Positions 26,112 to 34,962 of a stretch of DNA of 64,000 nucleotides are shown here, one piece after another. The position numbers were made by a program, and so were the translations under genes. Every line of letters starts with the position of its first letter. Positions within the stretch are counted from its first letter, which is position 1. The stretch is taken from positions 124,001 through 188,000 of the forward strand of contig CAVQGZ010000004.1 of assembly GCA_963712175.1 (NCBI GenBank), in the 5' to 3' direction. Below the pieces are notes generated by a model, which saw only the letters and a program-made list of their open reading frames with translations, made no database searches and was not told the origin of the DNA. The DNA comes from CAVQGZ01 sp963712175. Its GTDB lineage: Bacteria; Actinomycetota; Actinomycetes; Jiangellales; Jiangellaceae.

Positions 26112-27698
26112 ATGGCCGCCGTCGATCTCCTCGTGTCGAACCCACTCCTGCAGGTGTTCGTCGTGGTCGGGTTGGGTGCGCTGCTCGGGCTCGTGCCGTT
26201 CGGGCCCATCAAGTTCGGTGCTGCCGGCGCCTTGTTCGTCGGGCTTGCCGTCGGCGCCCTCGACGCCGATCTGGGTCAGGGGCTTGGCCTCGTCCAGTCC
26301 CTGGGCCTGGCGCTGTTCGTGTACTGCGTGGGCCTGGCCGGGGGAGGGCCGTTCGTGCGGGGGGTACGCACCTACGCACCGATGATGGCGATCTCCGTGC
26401 TGGTGCTGGCCGCGGTCGCCGTGTTGGCGATGGTGGCTGGGCTCGCCCTGGACGTCCCGCCGGCGTTCGTCGCAGGCGTCTTCGCAGGTGCGGGCAACAG
26501 CACCCCGGCGCTGCAGGCCGGGCTCGACGTGGCTGGGACGAACGAGCCATCCGTGGGCTACTCGCTGGCCTATCCAGTGGGAGTGGCCACGTCGATCGCC
26601 CTGGTCGCGTTCGTGATGCGGCGTCCGGCCCCGGGTTCGCGCGACCCGGAGCCCGCCGCGTCTTTGGGCATCGTCAACGCGACTGTGCGGGTGACCCGCC
26701 GCTGCGACACCGATCGGGTGCCGGGCCTGTCGACCAACCAGCTGCTGGTGACGATGCTGCGCCGCGACGCACACACGCGCGTCGTGGCAGGGACGCCGCA
26801 GCTGCAGCCGGGTGACGAGGTTCTGGTGGTGGGCACCCCGCCGGCGGTCCAGGACGCCGTGGCATGGCTGGGCGAGCCGGCCGGTCACGACCTCGTGGAC
26901 GACCGCAGTGAGGTGACGTTCAGGCGTGTGCTCGTCTCGAGCCCGCGCCTGGCCGGCGTCCGCATCGGCGAGCTGGGGCTGGAGAGCCGTTTCGGAGGGG
27001 TCGCCAGCCGAGTTCGCCGCGGGGACGTGGACATGCTGGCGGTACCGAGCATGGAGCTGCGGATCGGTGATCGGCTGAGGGTCGTGGTCCCCCGCGACCA
27101 GGTCGAAGACGTGTCGGACTACCTCGGTGACTCCGAGCGGCGCGTGAACGAGCTCGACCTGCTGACGCTGGGAATCGGTGTTGCGTTCGGCCTGCTCATC
27201 GGCGTTCCGGGGGTGGAGGTCGCCGGCATCACACTCTCGTTGGGGGCCGCGGCGGGCCCCCTGGTGGTCGGCATGGCGCTCGGCGCGCTGCGCACGACAG
27301 GTCCGCTGACCTGGGAGATCCCGCTGGCAGCCAACCAGCTTCTGCGTCAGCTCGGCGTGGCGGTGTTCCTGGCCTGCGTAGGGCTCTCGGCGGGCCGCGA
27401 CTTCGCCGACCAGCTGCTCACCCGCACCGGGGCCATCGGAGTCGTGCTGGGGTTCGTGGTCATCGTCGTCGGTGGCCTGGGTACTGCATGGGCTGGCCGG
27501 CGCCTCGGCGCGTCGAGTGCCCGCACTGCCGGGTTGCTGGCCGGGTACAACGGCCAGCCGGCGGTGCTCGCCTACGCCAACGACCAGGCTTTGGACGAGC
27601 GCATCGACGCCGGCTACGCGACGCTCTTCGCCCTGGACACGATCGCGAAGATCATCATCGTCCAGCTCATGGTCGTCGTGGGTCTGCAGCTCGCCTGA
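26112..27698 (+). CDS. AspT/YidE/YbjL-type antiporter with two TrkA-C domains
   Basis: 528 residues from the ATG at 26112; the extra upstream codons are not family-like. Two blocks of five or six membrane helices (about 5-165 and 360-525) flank a cytoplasmic pair of RCK/TrkA-C domains: VTRRCDTDRVPGL...GDEVLVVGTPPAV, then VRRGDVDMLAVPS...GDRLRVVVP. The repeated GNSTPALQAG and GYNGQPAVLAYAN motifs in the two membrane halves are the Asp-Al_Ex signature. Family members exchange aspartate/alanine or other organic acids. The substrate here is unknown. Confidence 0.9.
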   Translation: MAAVDLLVSNPLLQVFVVVGLGALLGLVPFGPIKFGAAGALFVGLAVGALDADLGQGLGLVQSLGLALFVYCVGLAGGGPFVRGVRTYAPMMAISVLVLAAVAVLAMVAGLALDVPPAFVAGVFAGAGNSTPALQAGLDVAGTNEPSVGYSLAYPVGVATSIALVAFVMRRPAPGSRDPEPAASLGIVNATVRVTRRCDTDRVPGLSTNQLLVTMLRRDAHTRVVAGTPQLQPGDEVLVVGTPPAVQDAVAWLGEPAGHDLVDDRSEVTFRRVLVSSPRLAGVRIGELGLESRFGGVASRVRRGDVDMLAVPSMELRIGDRLRVVVPRDQVEDVSDYLGDSERRVNELDLLTLGIGVAFGLLIGVPGVEVAGITLSLGAAAGPLVVGMALGALRTTGPLTWEIPLAANQLLRQLGVAVFLACVGLSAGRDFADQLLTRTGAIGVVLGFVVIVVGGLGTAWAGRRLGASSARTAGLLAGYNGQPAVLAYANDQALDERIDAGYATLFALDTIAKIIIVQLMVVVGLQLA

Positions 27699-27823
27699 GG
27701 TGCCACGGTGGCCAGGTGGCGCGGTCTGGCCGTGGGGCCTGGGGTGTGGCATCCTGAGGCGCAGCCGGATTCTTCGGGCCCGAGGTCGTTGGGGAAGACG
27801 TCCCTCGGACAAAGGAGGAACCG

Positions 27824-28318
27824 GTGGCGACTCGTGGAGTTCTGTTCGTCCACGCTGCGACGTCGGCGCTGTGCCCGCATGTGGAGTGGGCCGTCGCCGG
27901 CGTCCTTGGCGTGTCCGTTCCCATGCACTGGACGCCCCAGCCAGTGACGCCCGGGACGTTCCGCACCGAGGTGTCCTGGCGTGGCCCCATCGGAACCGCG
28001 GCAGCCCTGACCTCAGCGCTGCGCGGCTGGCAGCACCTGCGCTTCGAGGTGACCGAGGAGCCGACGACCGGATCCGAGGGCGCTCGATACAGCTTCACGC
28101 CCACGCTGGGCGTCTTCCACGCCCTGACCGGGCTGCACGGGGACATCCTCGTCCGTGAGGACCGGCTGAGGGCCGCCATGTCCAAGGCCGCAGCCGAGGG
28201 CACCGACGTCTCGGCCGAGCTCGACGCCCTGATGGGCAAGGCCTGGGACGACGAGCTCGAGCCGTTCCGGCATGCTGGAGACGGCACCCCCGTGCGGTGG
28301 CTTCACCAGGTCGGCTGA
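27824..28318 (+). CDS. DUF3145 domain-containing protein
   Basis: 164 residues from a GTG with AAGGAGGA upstream. The sequence begins TRGVLFVHAATSALCPHVEWAV, the signature of the DUF3145 family, and continues with TFRTEVSWRGPIGTAA and the C-terminal PVRWLHQVG. The family is restricted to actinobacteria and is typically found beside the fatty acid synthesis cluster, as here (convergent with accD). Its biochemical role is unknown; conserved neighbourhood suggests a link to lipid metabolism. Confidence 0.93.
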   Translation: MATRGVLFVHAATSALCPHVEWAVAGVLGVSVPMHWTPQPVTPGTFRTEVSWRGPIGTAAALTSALRGWQHLRFEVTEEPTTGSEGARYSFTPTLGVFHALTGLHGDILVREDRLRAAMSKAAAEGTDVSAELDALMGKAWDDELEPFRHAGDGTPVRWLHQVG

Positions 28319-28340
28319 GCGCAACAGCGCCAGTCATCCC

Positions 28341-28386
28341 TGCGTCCGACGACCGCTGACGTATAGGTGTCGATGGCTCGGACGCA
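28341..28386. terminator. 9-bp inverted repeat between convergent DUF3145 and accD genes
   Basis: TGCGTCCGA (28341-28349) and TCGGACGCA (28378-28386) with a 28-nt loop, in the 113-bp gap between two converging genes. It could act as a bidirectional terminator; loop size is larger than usual and no U-tract is present. Confidence 0.4.
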
Positions 28387-28431
28387 ACGGGAGAGGGTCC
28401 GCGCGTTTCGGGGGGCGCCGACGGGACGGCG

Positions 28432-29880
28432 CTACAGGGGGATGTTGCCGTGCTGCCCCGTGGTGTGGGCCGCCTCGCGGATCACACCGGCCAGCCTGCT
28501 GCGGGTCTCGGACGGGTCGACGACCTCGTCGACCACCCCGATCTCCAGCGCGGCGTCGATCCCACCGGAGATCTGCTCGTGCTCGGCCGCCAGCTCGAGC
28601 TCGACCTGCTCACGGTGCTCCTCGGGGACCTCAGCGAGGCGTCGCCGATGCAGGATGCGGACGGCCGCTACGGCTCCCATCACCGCGACCTCGGCCCCCG
28701 GCCACGCCATCACCCGGGTCGCACCGAGCGACCGGGAGTTCATCGCCACGTAGGCCCCGCCGTAGGCCTTGCGGGTCACCAAGGTCACGCGCGGCACCGA
28801 GGCCTCGGCGAAGGCGTGCAGCAGCTTCGCCCCGCGGCGCACGACGCCATCCCACTCCTGCCCGACACCCGGCAGATACCCGGGGACGTCGACGAGCACG
28901 ACCAGCGGGACACCGAACGCGTCGCACATACGGACGAAGCGCGCCGCCTTCTCCGCGGACGAGGAGTCCAGGCAGCCCCCGAGCCGCAAGGGGTTGTTGG
29001 CGACCACGCCCACGCTGCGCCCGCCCAGGCGTCCGAGCGTCGTGACGATGTTCGGAGCCCATCTCGGGTGGAGCTCCTGCGCAGTCCCGTCGTCCAGCAA
29101 CGCCTCGATCAGCGGGTGCACGTCGTAGGCGCGTCGTGAGGAGTCCGGCAGCATCGACGCGGCGTCGACGTCGTCCACCGACGGATCGACCGATCGCCCG
29201 TCGCCCAGCAGGGCGGCGATCGCCCCACCTCGCTGCAGGGCGTCGGGCTCCGACTCGGCGACGACGTGCACGACGCCGGAACGGCGTCCGTGCGGTTCCG
29301 GACCTCCGAGGCGCAGCATGTCCACGTCCTCGCCGGTGACCGAACGGACCACCTCGGGGCCGGTGACGAAGATGCGCCCAGCAGGTGCCAGCACCACGAC
29401 GTCGGTGAGCGCCGGCCCGTAGGCGGCACCACCGGCGGCCGGCCCGAGCACGATCGAGACCTGAGGGACGACGCCGGACGCTCGCGTCATGGCCGCGAAC
29501 ACCTGGCCGACGGCGTCCAGCGAGCGCACTCCTTCAGCCAGCCGTGCGCCACCGGAGTGCCACAGCCCGATGATCGGGACGCCGCGCTGCAGCGCGGCCT
29601 CGTAGGCCCGAACAACGACCGCGCAGCCCGCAACGCCCATCGCACCACCCATGACGGTCGCGTCGGAGGCGAAGGCGACGACTGGGACACCGTGCACGGT
29701 CCCGGACGCAGCCAGCATGCCGCTGTCGTCCACCTCGGAGAGCAGCTGAGGCGACCCGTCGTCCAGCAGGGCGCTGAGCCGGGTCAGGGCGTAGCGCGGG
29801 TCCTGCTCGCGGGGCGGCTTGGTCGCGGCGGCAGGCACACCGGCCTGGCCCGGAGCGCTCCGGGCGGTCGACAACGTCAT
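28432..29880 (-). CDS. accD: Acyl-CoA carboxylase carboxyltransferase (beta) subunit, AccD6-like
   Basis: 482 residues of a biotin-dependent carboxyltransferase. The N-terminal half has FASDATVMGGAMG and LWHSGGARLAEGV, the C-terminal half VVLVDVPGYLPGVGQEWDG and RKAYGGAYVAMNSRSLGA (both oxyanion-hole regions). It transfers CO2 from carboxybiotin to acetyl- or propionyl-CoA, giving malonyl-CoA for FabD. It is the last gene of the fab operon; its ATG overlaps the fabF stop by one base (ATGA). The biotinylated alpha subunit is not in the window. Confidence 0.93.
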   Translation of the reverse strand: MTLSTARSAPGQAGVPAAATKPPREQDPRYALTRLSALLDDGSPQLLSEVDDSGMLAASGTVHGVPVVAFASDATVMGGAMGVAGCAVVVRAYEAALQRGVPIIGLWHSGGARLAEGVRSLDAVGQVFAAMTRASGVVPQVSIVLGPAAGGAAYGPALTDVVVLAPAGRIFVTGPEVVRSVTGEDVDMLRLGGPEPHGRRSGVVHVVAESEPDALQRGGAIAALLGDGRSVDPSVDDVDAASMLPDSSRRAYDVHPLIEALLDDGTAQELHPRWAPNIVTTLGRLGGRSVGVVANNPLRLGGCLDSSSAEKAARFVRMCDAFGVPLVVLVDVPGYLPGVGQEWDGVVRRGAKLLHAFAEASVPRVTLVTRKAYGGAYVAMNSRSLGATRVMAWPGAEVAVMGAVAAVRILHRRRLAEVPEEHREQVELELAAEHEQISGGIDAALEIGVVDEVVDPSETRSRLAGVIREAAHTTGQHGNIPL

Positions 29881-31154
29881 CAGGCGCTCCGGAACACCAG
29901 GGCCACGTTGTGGCCACCGAAACCGAACGAGTTGCTCAGCGCGGCCAGCTCGCCGTCGCCCAACGGGCGAGGAGAGCCCGACACGATGTCGAGGTCCACG
30001 TCGTCGTCAGGGTTGTCCAGGTTGATCGTCGGTGGGGCGGTGCGCTCGGCCAGAGCCATCACTGTGGCCACGGCCTCGACAGCGCCGGCGGCTCCGAGCA
30101 GGTGTCCGGTCATCGACTTCGTGGCCGAGACCGCCACGCCGTCGGCGGCCTCGCCCAACGCGGTGCGAATGGCGAGCGACTCGGCGACGTCGCCCTGCGG
30201 GGTGGATGTGGCATGGGCGTTGAGGTGCACGATGTGACGCGGGCTCAGGCCGGCGTCGGCCAGCGCATCGGTCATGGCTGCCGAGGCACCGGCCCCGACC
30301 GGGTCGGGTTGGGCGATGTGGTGCGCGTCGGAGGTGACTCCCACCCCGGCTAGCTCGGCGTAGACCCGGGCACCACGCGCCTGCGCGCGCTCGGCCGACT
30401 CCAGCACGAGGATGCCGGCGCCCTCGCCGTACACGAAGCCGTCGCGCCCCTTGTCGTAGGGGCGGCTGGCCTGCTCGGGCTCGTCGTTTCGCCTGGACAA
30501 GGCCTGCATGTTGGCGAACGCCGCGATGGGCAGCGGGTGCATCGCAGCCTCGGTCCCACCGCAGATCACCACATCGGCTCTGCCCGACCGGATCATCTCC
30601 AGACCGATACCGACGGCCTCGGCTCCGGACGCGCACGCCGAGATAGGCGTGTGGACGCCGGCGCGCGCGACGTGCTCCAGTGCAATCGCCGCGGCCGGAC
30701 CGTTCGGCATCAGCATCGGGATGGCCAGCGGAGAGACCCGCCGGGCACCCTTCTCGCGCAGCAGGTCGTAGTTGGCGAGCGTGGTGAGCACGCCACCGAT
30801 GCCGGTGCCGACGACGACACCGAGGCGGTCGGGGTCGACCGCCTCGCTGAAGCCGACGGCGTCGGGGCTCGGGAAGCCGGCGTCGGCCCAGGCCTCCCGG
30901 GCGGCGATGAGCGCCAGCTGAGCCGTGCGGTCGAGCCGGCGGGCCTGGACCCGGTCCAGCACCTCGCCCGGGTCGAGTGCGACCGGTGCCCCGATGTGCA
31001 CGGGCAGCTGCTCGACGAACTCCGGCGGCAGACGCCGGACGCCGGACCGTCCGGCGAGCATGGCAGCCCACGTGGAGGGGACGTCGCCACCGAGTGGCGT
31101 GGTGGCACCCAGCCCGGTGACGACGACCCTACGGTCCGATGTCGGCGACGTCAT
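29880..31154 (-). CDS. fabF: Beta-ketoacyl-ACP synthase II
   Basis: 424 residues. It condenses malonyl-ACP with acyl-ACP in fatty acid elongation. The Cys nucleophile is in ISACASGAEAVG, the two catalytic His are in HLNAHATSTPQGD and SMTGHLLGAAG (with the Lys preceding), and the C-terminal NSFGFGGHNVALVF is the family end motif. It starts directly downstream of acpP with only 5 bp between, on the minus strand, inside the fabD-fabH-acpP-fabF-accD operon. Confidence 0.96.
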   Translation of the reverse strand: MTSPTSDRRVVVTGLGATTPLGGDVPSTWAAMLAGRSGVRRLPPEFVEQLPVHIGAPVALDPGEVLDRVQARRLDRTAQLALIAAREAWADAGFPSPDAVGFSEAVDPDRLGVVVGTGIGGVLTTLANYDLLREKGARRVSPLAIPMLMPNGPAAAIALEHVARAGVHTPISACASGAEAVGIGLEMIRSGRADVVICGGTEAAMHPLPIAAFANMQALSRRNDEPEQASRPYDKGRDGFVYGEGAGILVLESAERAQARGARVYAELAGVGVTSDAHHIAQPDPVGAGASAAMTDALADAGLSPRHIVHLNAHATSTPQGDVAESLAIRTALGEAADGVAVSATKSMTGHLLGAAGAVEAVATVMALAERTAPPTINLDNPDDDVDLDIVSGSPRPLGDGELAALSNSFGFGGHNVALVFRSA

Positions 31155-31159
31155 GGGCC

Positions 31160-31405
31160 TCAGGCGACCGAACGCTCGATGTAGGTGACGGCGTCCCCGA
31201 CGGTCTTGAGGTTCTTGACGTCGTCGTCGGGGATGGAGACGCCGAAGCGCTCCTCGGCGGCGACAACGACCTCCACCATCGAGAGCGAGTCGACGTCGAG
31301 GTCGTCGGTGAACGACTTCTCCAGCTGGATGTCCTCGGCGGGGATGCCGGCGATCTCGTTGACGATCTCGGCGAGTCCGGTGCGGATCTCTTCCGTGCTT
31401 GCCAT
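31160..31405 (-). CDS. acpP: Acyl carrier protein
   Basis: 81 residues from the ATG at 31405, with an AGGAGGTACC site just upstream. The phosphopantetheine Ser lies in DDLDVDSLSMVEVV (DSL motif). The protein is acidic and helical (IRTGLAEIVNEIAGI, ERFGVSIPDDD) as ACPs are. Longer in-frame readings extend into fabH and are not real. It carries the growing acyl chain between FabD, FabH and FabF. Confidence 0.97.
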   Translation of the reverse strand: MASTEEIRTGLAEIVNEIAGIPAEDIQLEKSFTDDLDVDSLSMVEVVVAAEERFGVSIPDDDVKNLKTVGDAVTYIERSVA

Positions 31406-31449
31406 GGGTGGTACCTCCTGGTGAGCGGTGCGGGACGGGACGGGTGTGG

Positions 31450-32457
31450 CTAGGGAACTCGGATCACTTGTGCCGCGTACACCAGCCCTGCTCCGAAGCC
31501 GATGGTCAGGGCGAGGTCGCCGCTGGTCACCTGCCCCTCGGCGATGAGCCGGTCGAGCGCCAGCGGTACCGACGCCGCGGACGTGTTGCCCTGGTGGGCG
31601 ATGTCGCGCGCGATGGCGACCGTGTCGGGAAGCTTGAGGGTGCGGGCCATCGCGTCGGTGATGCGCATGTTGGCCTGGTGCGGCACGAACGCGTCCAGAT
31701 CGGCGACCTGGACGCCGGCCGCTTCCATCGCGCGCTGGGCTGCCTTGGCCATCTCGAAGGCGGCCCAGCGGAAGACGGGGTTGCCGTCCATCTCCAGGTG
31801 CGGCCAGGCAGGTCCGCCCGGCTGCGCGAAGGTCTCGTCCCAAGGGTGGTCCTGGCGGATGTGGGCGATACCAGAGGAGTCGGACCCCCACACCACGGGA
31901 CCGATGCCGGAGGACTCCGACGGCCCCACGACGGCTGCGCCGGCACCGTCTCCGAAGATGAAGGCGGTCGATCGATCCTCGCGGTTGAGGAAGTCACTGA
32001 GCTTCTCCACGCCGACGACGAGGACGTGCCGGGCAGTGCCCGCGCGCACCATGTCGTTGGCCAGCGCGAGGCCGTGGCAGAAGCCGGCGCAGGCCGCGCC
32101 GATGTCGAATGCCGCTGCGCCGTCGGTCCCGAGCCGCACGTCGATCTCCGCGGCGACCGACGGGGTCTGGTTCAGCCCGGTGGCGGTCGCCACGATCATG
32201 ACGTCGACCTCGGACGGAGTGAGGCCGGCGTCGGCCAGCGCCTTCCCAGCGGCAGCGGCACCCATGTCGGCGACGCTCTCGTCGGCAGCCGCGAAGCGGC
32301 GGTTCTCGATCCCGGAACGGCTGCGGATCCACTCGTCGGTGGAGTCGATGTGCTCGAGGATCTCGGCGTTGCTCACGACCCGCTCAGGCCGGTAGGCGCC
32401 CAGGCCGATGATCGTGGCCTCGCCCCCGCGAGGGACGCTCGTGATCGACCCGGTCAT
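31450..32457 (-). CDS. fabH: Beta-ketoacyl-ACP synthase III
   Basis: 335 residues from the ATG at 32457, overlapping the fabD stop (ATGA). It initiates fatty acid synthesis from an acyl-CoA starter and malonyl-ACP. The Cys nucleophile is in DIGAACAGFCHGLAL, His in FVPHQANMRI, and Asn in HQGNTSAASV. The ORF upstream extension to 32901 is a shadow of fabD. Branched or straight starter preference cannot be judged from these motifs. Confidence 0.96.
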   Translation of the reverse strand: MTGSITSVPRGGEATIIGLGAYRPERVVSNAEILEHIDSTDEWIRSRSGIENRRFAAADESVADMGAAAAGKALADAGLTPSEVDVMIVATATGLNQTPSVAAEIDVRLGTDGAAAFDIGAACAGFCHGLALANDMVRAGTARHVLVVGVEKLSDFLNREDRSTAFIFGDGAGAAVVGPSESSGIGPVVWGSDSSGIAHIRQDHPWDETFAQPGGPAWPHLEMDGNPVFRWAAFEMAKAAQRAMEAAGVQVADLDAFVPHQANMRITDAMARTLKLPDTVAIARDIAHQGNTSAASVPLALDRLIAEGQVTSGDLALTIGFGAGLVYAAQVIRVP

Positions 32458-33647
32458 GCTGCGGTCTCCGTGGCCCCGTCGTCGCTGGACGGGTGCAGGC
32501 GCACCAGTGGCTGACCAGGGCTCACGGGGTCGCCGTCCTCGACCAACCACTCCACGACACGGCCGCCGTGCGGTGCCACGACGTCCCAGGCGTCTCGCAG
32601 CGACCGGACGTGCCCGACGAGGGCGCCGGGGGCAAGGGCCGTTCCCACCGCGTGGGCGACGGTCGAGACGGTCCCCTTGATGGGGGCGACGACCAGGCGC
32701 CAGGACGGTGCGGCGTGCGACGGTGCGGCGGTCTCGGCGTGGTCGGCGACGAAGTCGCGCGCATCGTCCAGCTGGTCGGGAGTGCTGAGCGCGAACGTGG
32801 CCACCCCCGGAAGGCCACGGCGAGCCAGGCCCGTGAGCGTGCCGGCCGGGCTGAGCTCGAGCAGGCCCGTCACGCCCAGATCGGCGAGCGTGGCCATGCA
32901 CGCGTCCCAGCGCACGGGGGTGGCGACCTGGTCCACGAGGCGGTCGAGCGTCTCGCGTCCGCCGGTCAAGACCGCTCCGTCACGGTTGGACAGCAGGCGT
33001 ACGCGGGAGTCGGCGATGGTCATTCCAGCTGCCAGCGCCGCGAGTCGGTCCACCGCGGGGAGCATGTGGTCGGTGTGGAAGGCGCCGGCGACCGGTAGCG
33101 GCCGCAGCCGAGCCTTGGCGGGGGGGTCAGCGGCGAGCGCGGCGAGCTGGTCGAGCGTTCCGGCCGCGACCACTTGGCCGGCACCGTTGATGTTGGCGGC
33201 GGTGAGGCCGCCCGAGCGAAGCGACTCGGCAACGTCGTCCGGGTCTCCCCCGAGAACCGCGGTCATCCCGGTGGGTGTGATCGATGCCGCGGCAGCCATG
33301 GCGCGTCCCCGCTCGCGCACGAGGACGAGGGCCTGCTCGGTGGACAGGACGCCGGCCACGACGGCGGCCGTGATCTCGCCCACCGAGTGACCGGCGGCGA
33401 TGCTGACCGTCGTCGGCCCGACGCCCAGCGACTCCTGTGCCACCAGCCCGGCGGCGACGAGCAGCGGCTGAGCGACTGCCGTGTCGCGGATCGTCTCTGC
33501 GTCGCTGGTGGTGCCGTGAGCCACGAGGTCGACGTCGCACACCGCTGACATCCACTGCAGCCTGGCATCGACACCTTCGACCTCGAGCCACGGAGCGAGG
33601 AGGCCTGGCGACTGTGCTCCCTGCCCGGGAGCGACTACGACGAGCAT
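32454..33647 (-). CDS. fabD: Malonyl-CoA:ACP transacylase with C-terminal biotinyl-like domain
   Basis: 397 residues versus about 310 for ordinary FabD. Residues 1-300 are a full transacylase: APGQGAQSPG start, Ser in AAGHSVGEITAAV, Arg in RERGRAM, His in AGAFHTDHM, and the NGAGQVV and LLELSPAGTLTG motifs. Residues about 315-385 read as a second domain, APIKGTVSTV...VRSLRDAWDVVAPHGGRVV...VEDGDPVSPGQPLVRL, with the beta-hammerhead outline of biotin carboxyl carrier/lipoyl domains. The expected MKM (biotinyl Lys) is LRD (residues 350-352), so modification is not possible. It is first in the operon, 53 bp from the divergent... same-strand fasR gene upstream. Confidence 0.93.
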   Translation of the reverse strand: MLVVVAPGQGAQSPGLLAPWLEVEGVDARLQWMSAVCDVDLVAHGTTSDAETIRDTAVAQPLLVAAGLVAQESLGVGPTTVSIAAGHSVGEITAAVVAGVLSTEQALVLVRERGRAMAAAASITPTGMTAVLGGDPDDVAESLRSGGLTAANINGAGQVVAAGTLDQLAALAADPPAKARLRPLPVAGAFHTDHMLPAVDRLAALAAGMTIADSRVRLLSNRDGAVLTGGRETLDRLVDQVATPVRWDACMATLADLGVTGLLELSPAGTLTGLARRGLPGVATFALSTPDQLDDARDFVADHAETAAPSHAAPSWRLVVAPIKGTVSTVAHAVGTALAPGALVGHVRSLRDAWDVVAPHGGRVVEWLVEDGDPVSPGQPLVRLHPSSDDGATETAA

Positions 33648-33700
33648 GTCTCAACCATCGTTGATTACCGGCGGGTAGGCCGGGACCGATCTCTACGAAG

Positions 33701-34945
33701 TTACTGGGCGTCTGATTGTAGGAGTTCTACAACGACCCCGACGCCCTCGACCGTGGGCGTTTCGGACAATTGCCCCAGTGTCAGGGCTATACGCAGCACG
33801 AACTGGCCGCGTGGGTCGGTGGCGGACCATCCCGACAGGTCACTCGCACGGCGAAGGCGATAGCGGACGGTGTTGGGATGGACCAACAAGCGGCGGGAGG
33901 CTGCCTCGATCGAGCCACCGGTCGAGAGGTAGGCCTCCACAGTCTCGAGCAGGGGGCCGCGGTCAGCGGCGAGCGGTGCGTACACCTGAGTCACGAGCAG
34001 CTCGCGGGCGTGCACCTCGCCGGCGAGCACCCGTTCGGGCAGTAGCGCGTCGGCCTGGACAGGTCGTGGGGCGTCGGGCCACCCCCGGGCAGCGCGTAGG
34101 CCGGCCAATGCACTGCGCGCGGAGGCGGCCGCCTGAGCCAGCGTGCTCGCCCTCGGCCCCACGACGACGGGCTGCGGTCCGAACTGGTCGAGCACTGAGG
34201 ACGCCGCACGGACCGGGTCGGGAGCGTTGTCGAGAAGCACGACCATGCGGTCGGCGTGAACGCCGACGAGAGCGCTGTGCCCACCACCGCGGGCACCCGC
34301 CCGCACACCGTCCAGCAGGAGCTCGGCGTCGTTGGGCATCGGTGCCGAACCGACGACCACGGCGATTCCCCCCGCGCGGGGCCAGCGCAGTGCAGCAGCC
34401 TGCGAGCTGATGGCCTCATCGGTCTCGTCGCGCAGGACGGCGTCCATGACGAGCGCCTCGAGGCGCGCGTCCCACGCTCCGCGTTCCTCAGCGGCCCTCG
34501 CGTAGACGGTGGCCGCGGCGAACGCGATCTCGCGGGAGTAGCGAAGCATCGCCTCTCGGGCCTGCGGGGCCGCGGCCGCCCCGACGACGTCGTCGAGTGA
34601 CTCCTCCACCGCGTCGATGGCGACCCTGGCCATCTGGACGACCTGCTCCAGACTGATGGCCCTGGTGAGCTCGGGAGGTGCTGCTCCGAAGACCTCGGCC
34701 GAGACCGCCTTGTGTCGCGTCGGTTCGGCGTACCAAGCGGCGAACGAGCTGATGGCGGCCTGCAGGATGACCCCGACCCACGAACGCAGCTCGGCCGGCA
34801 TGGTGCGGTACCAGGTCAAGCGTTCGCTGATCTTGGTCAGCGCCGCGGTGGAGAGCTCGCTGGCGTGCCGATCGATCTCGCGCGCGGCAGCAGCCGGGTC
34901 GTTCTCGGTCGAGGACGACCCCCAGCCCAGGCGCCGACGAGGCAT
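33701..34945 (-). CDS. fasR: PucR-family transcriptional regulator, FasR-like
   Basis: 414 residues. The C-terminal 60 residues are the PucR helix-turn-helix (HTH_30): TVEAYLSTGGSIEAASRRLL then VHPNTVRYRLRRASDL. The N-terminal 300 residues form the sensory region, including RLTWYRTMPAELRSWVG and GIAVVVGSAP (GGDEF-like core). It sits directly upstream of and on the same strand as fabD, the position of FasR, the fatty acid synthesis activator of Streptomyces and mycobacteria. Orthology and function are from context; the effector is unseen. Confidence 0.88.
   Translation of the reverse strand: MPRRRLGWGSSSTENDPAAAAREIDRHASELSTAALTKISERLTWYRTMPAELRSWVGVILQAAISSFAAWYAEPTRHKAVSAEVFGAAPPELTRAISLEQVVQMARVAIDAVEESLDDVVGAAAAPQAREAMLRYSREIAFAAATVYARAAEERGAWDARLEALVMDAVLRDETDEAISSQAAALRWPRAGGIAVVVGSAPMPNDAELLLDGVRAGARGGGHSALVGVHADRMVVLLDNAPDPVRAASSVLDQFGPQPVVVGPRASTLAQAAASARSALAGLRAARGWPDAPRPVQADALLPERVLAGEVHARELLVTQVYAPLAADRGPLLETVEAYLSTGGSIEAASRRLLVHPNTVRYRLRRASDLSGWSATDPRGQFVLRIALTLGQLSETPTVEGVGVVVELLQSDAQ
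33716..33732. promoter_or_regulatory. Candidate FasR operator upstream of fabD
   Basis: TTGTAG-GAGTT-CTACAA is a perfect 6-bp inverted repeat, AT-richer than its surroundings. It overlaps the last codons of the PucR/FasR-like regulator gene and lies 69 bp upstream of the fabD start. Regulators of this type encoded beside fabD (FasR in Streptomyces) control the operon. Binding at this exact site is inference. Confidence 0.45.
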
Positions 34946-34962
34946 CCGTCGACCCTAGCCGC

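Noticed and set aside
26106..27812. Minus-strand ORF of 568 residues over the AspT-like transporter
   Set aside because: High-GC antisense shadow: His/Arg/Gln-rich with no motif, while the plus strand has a complete family match.
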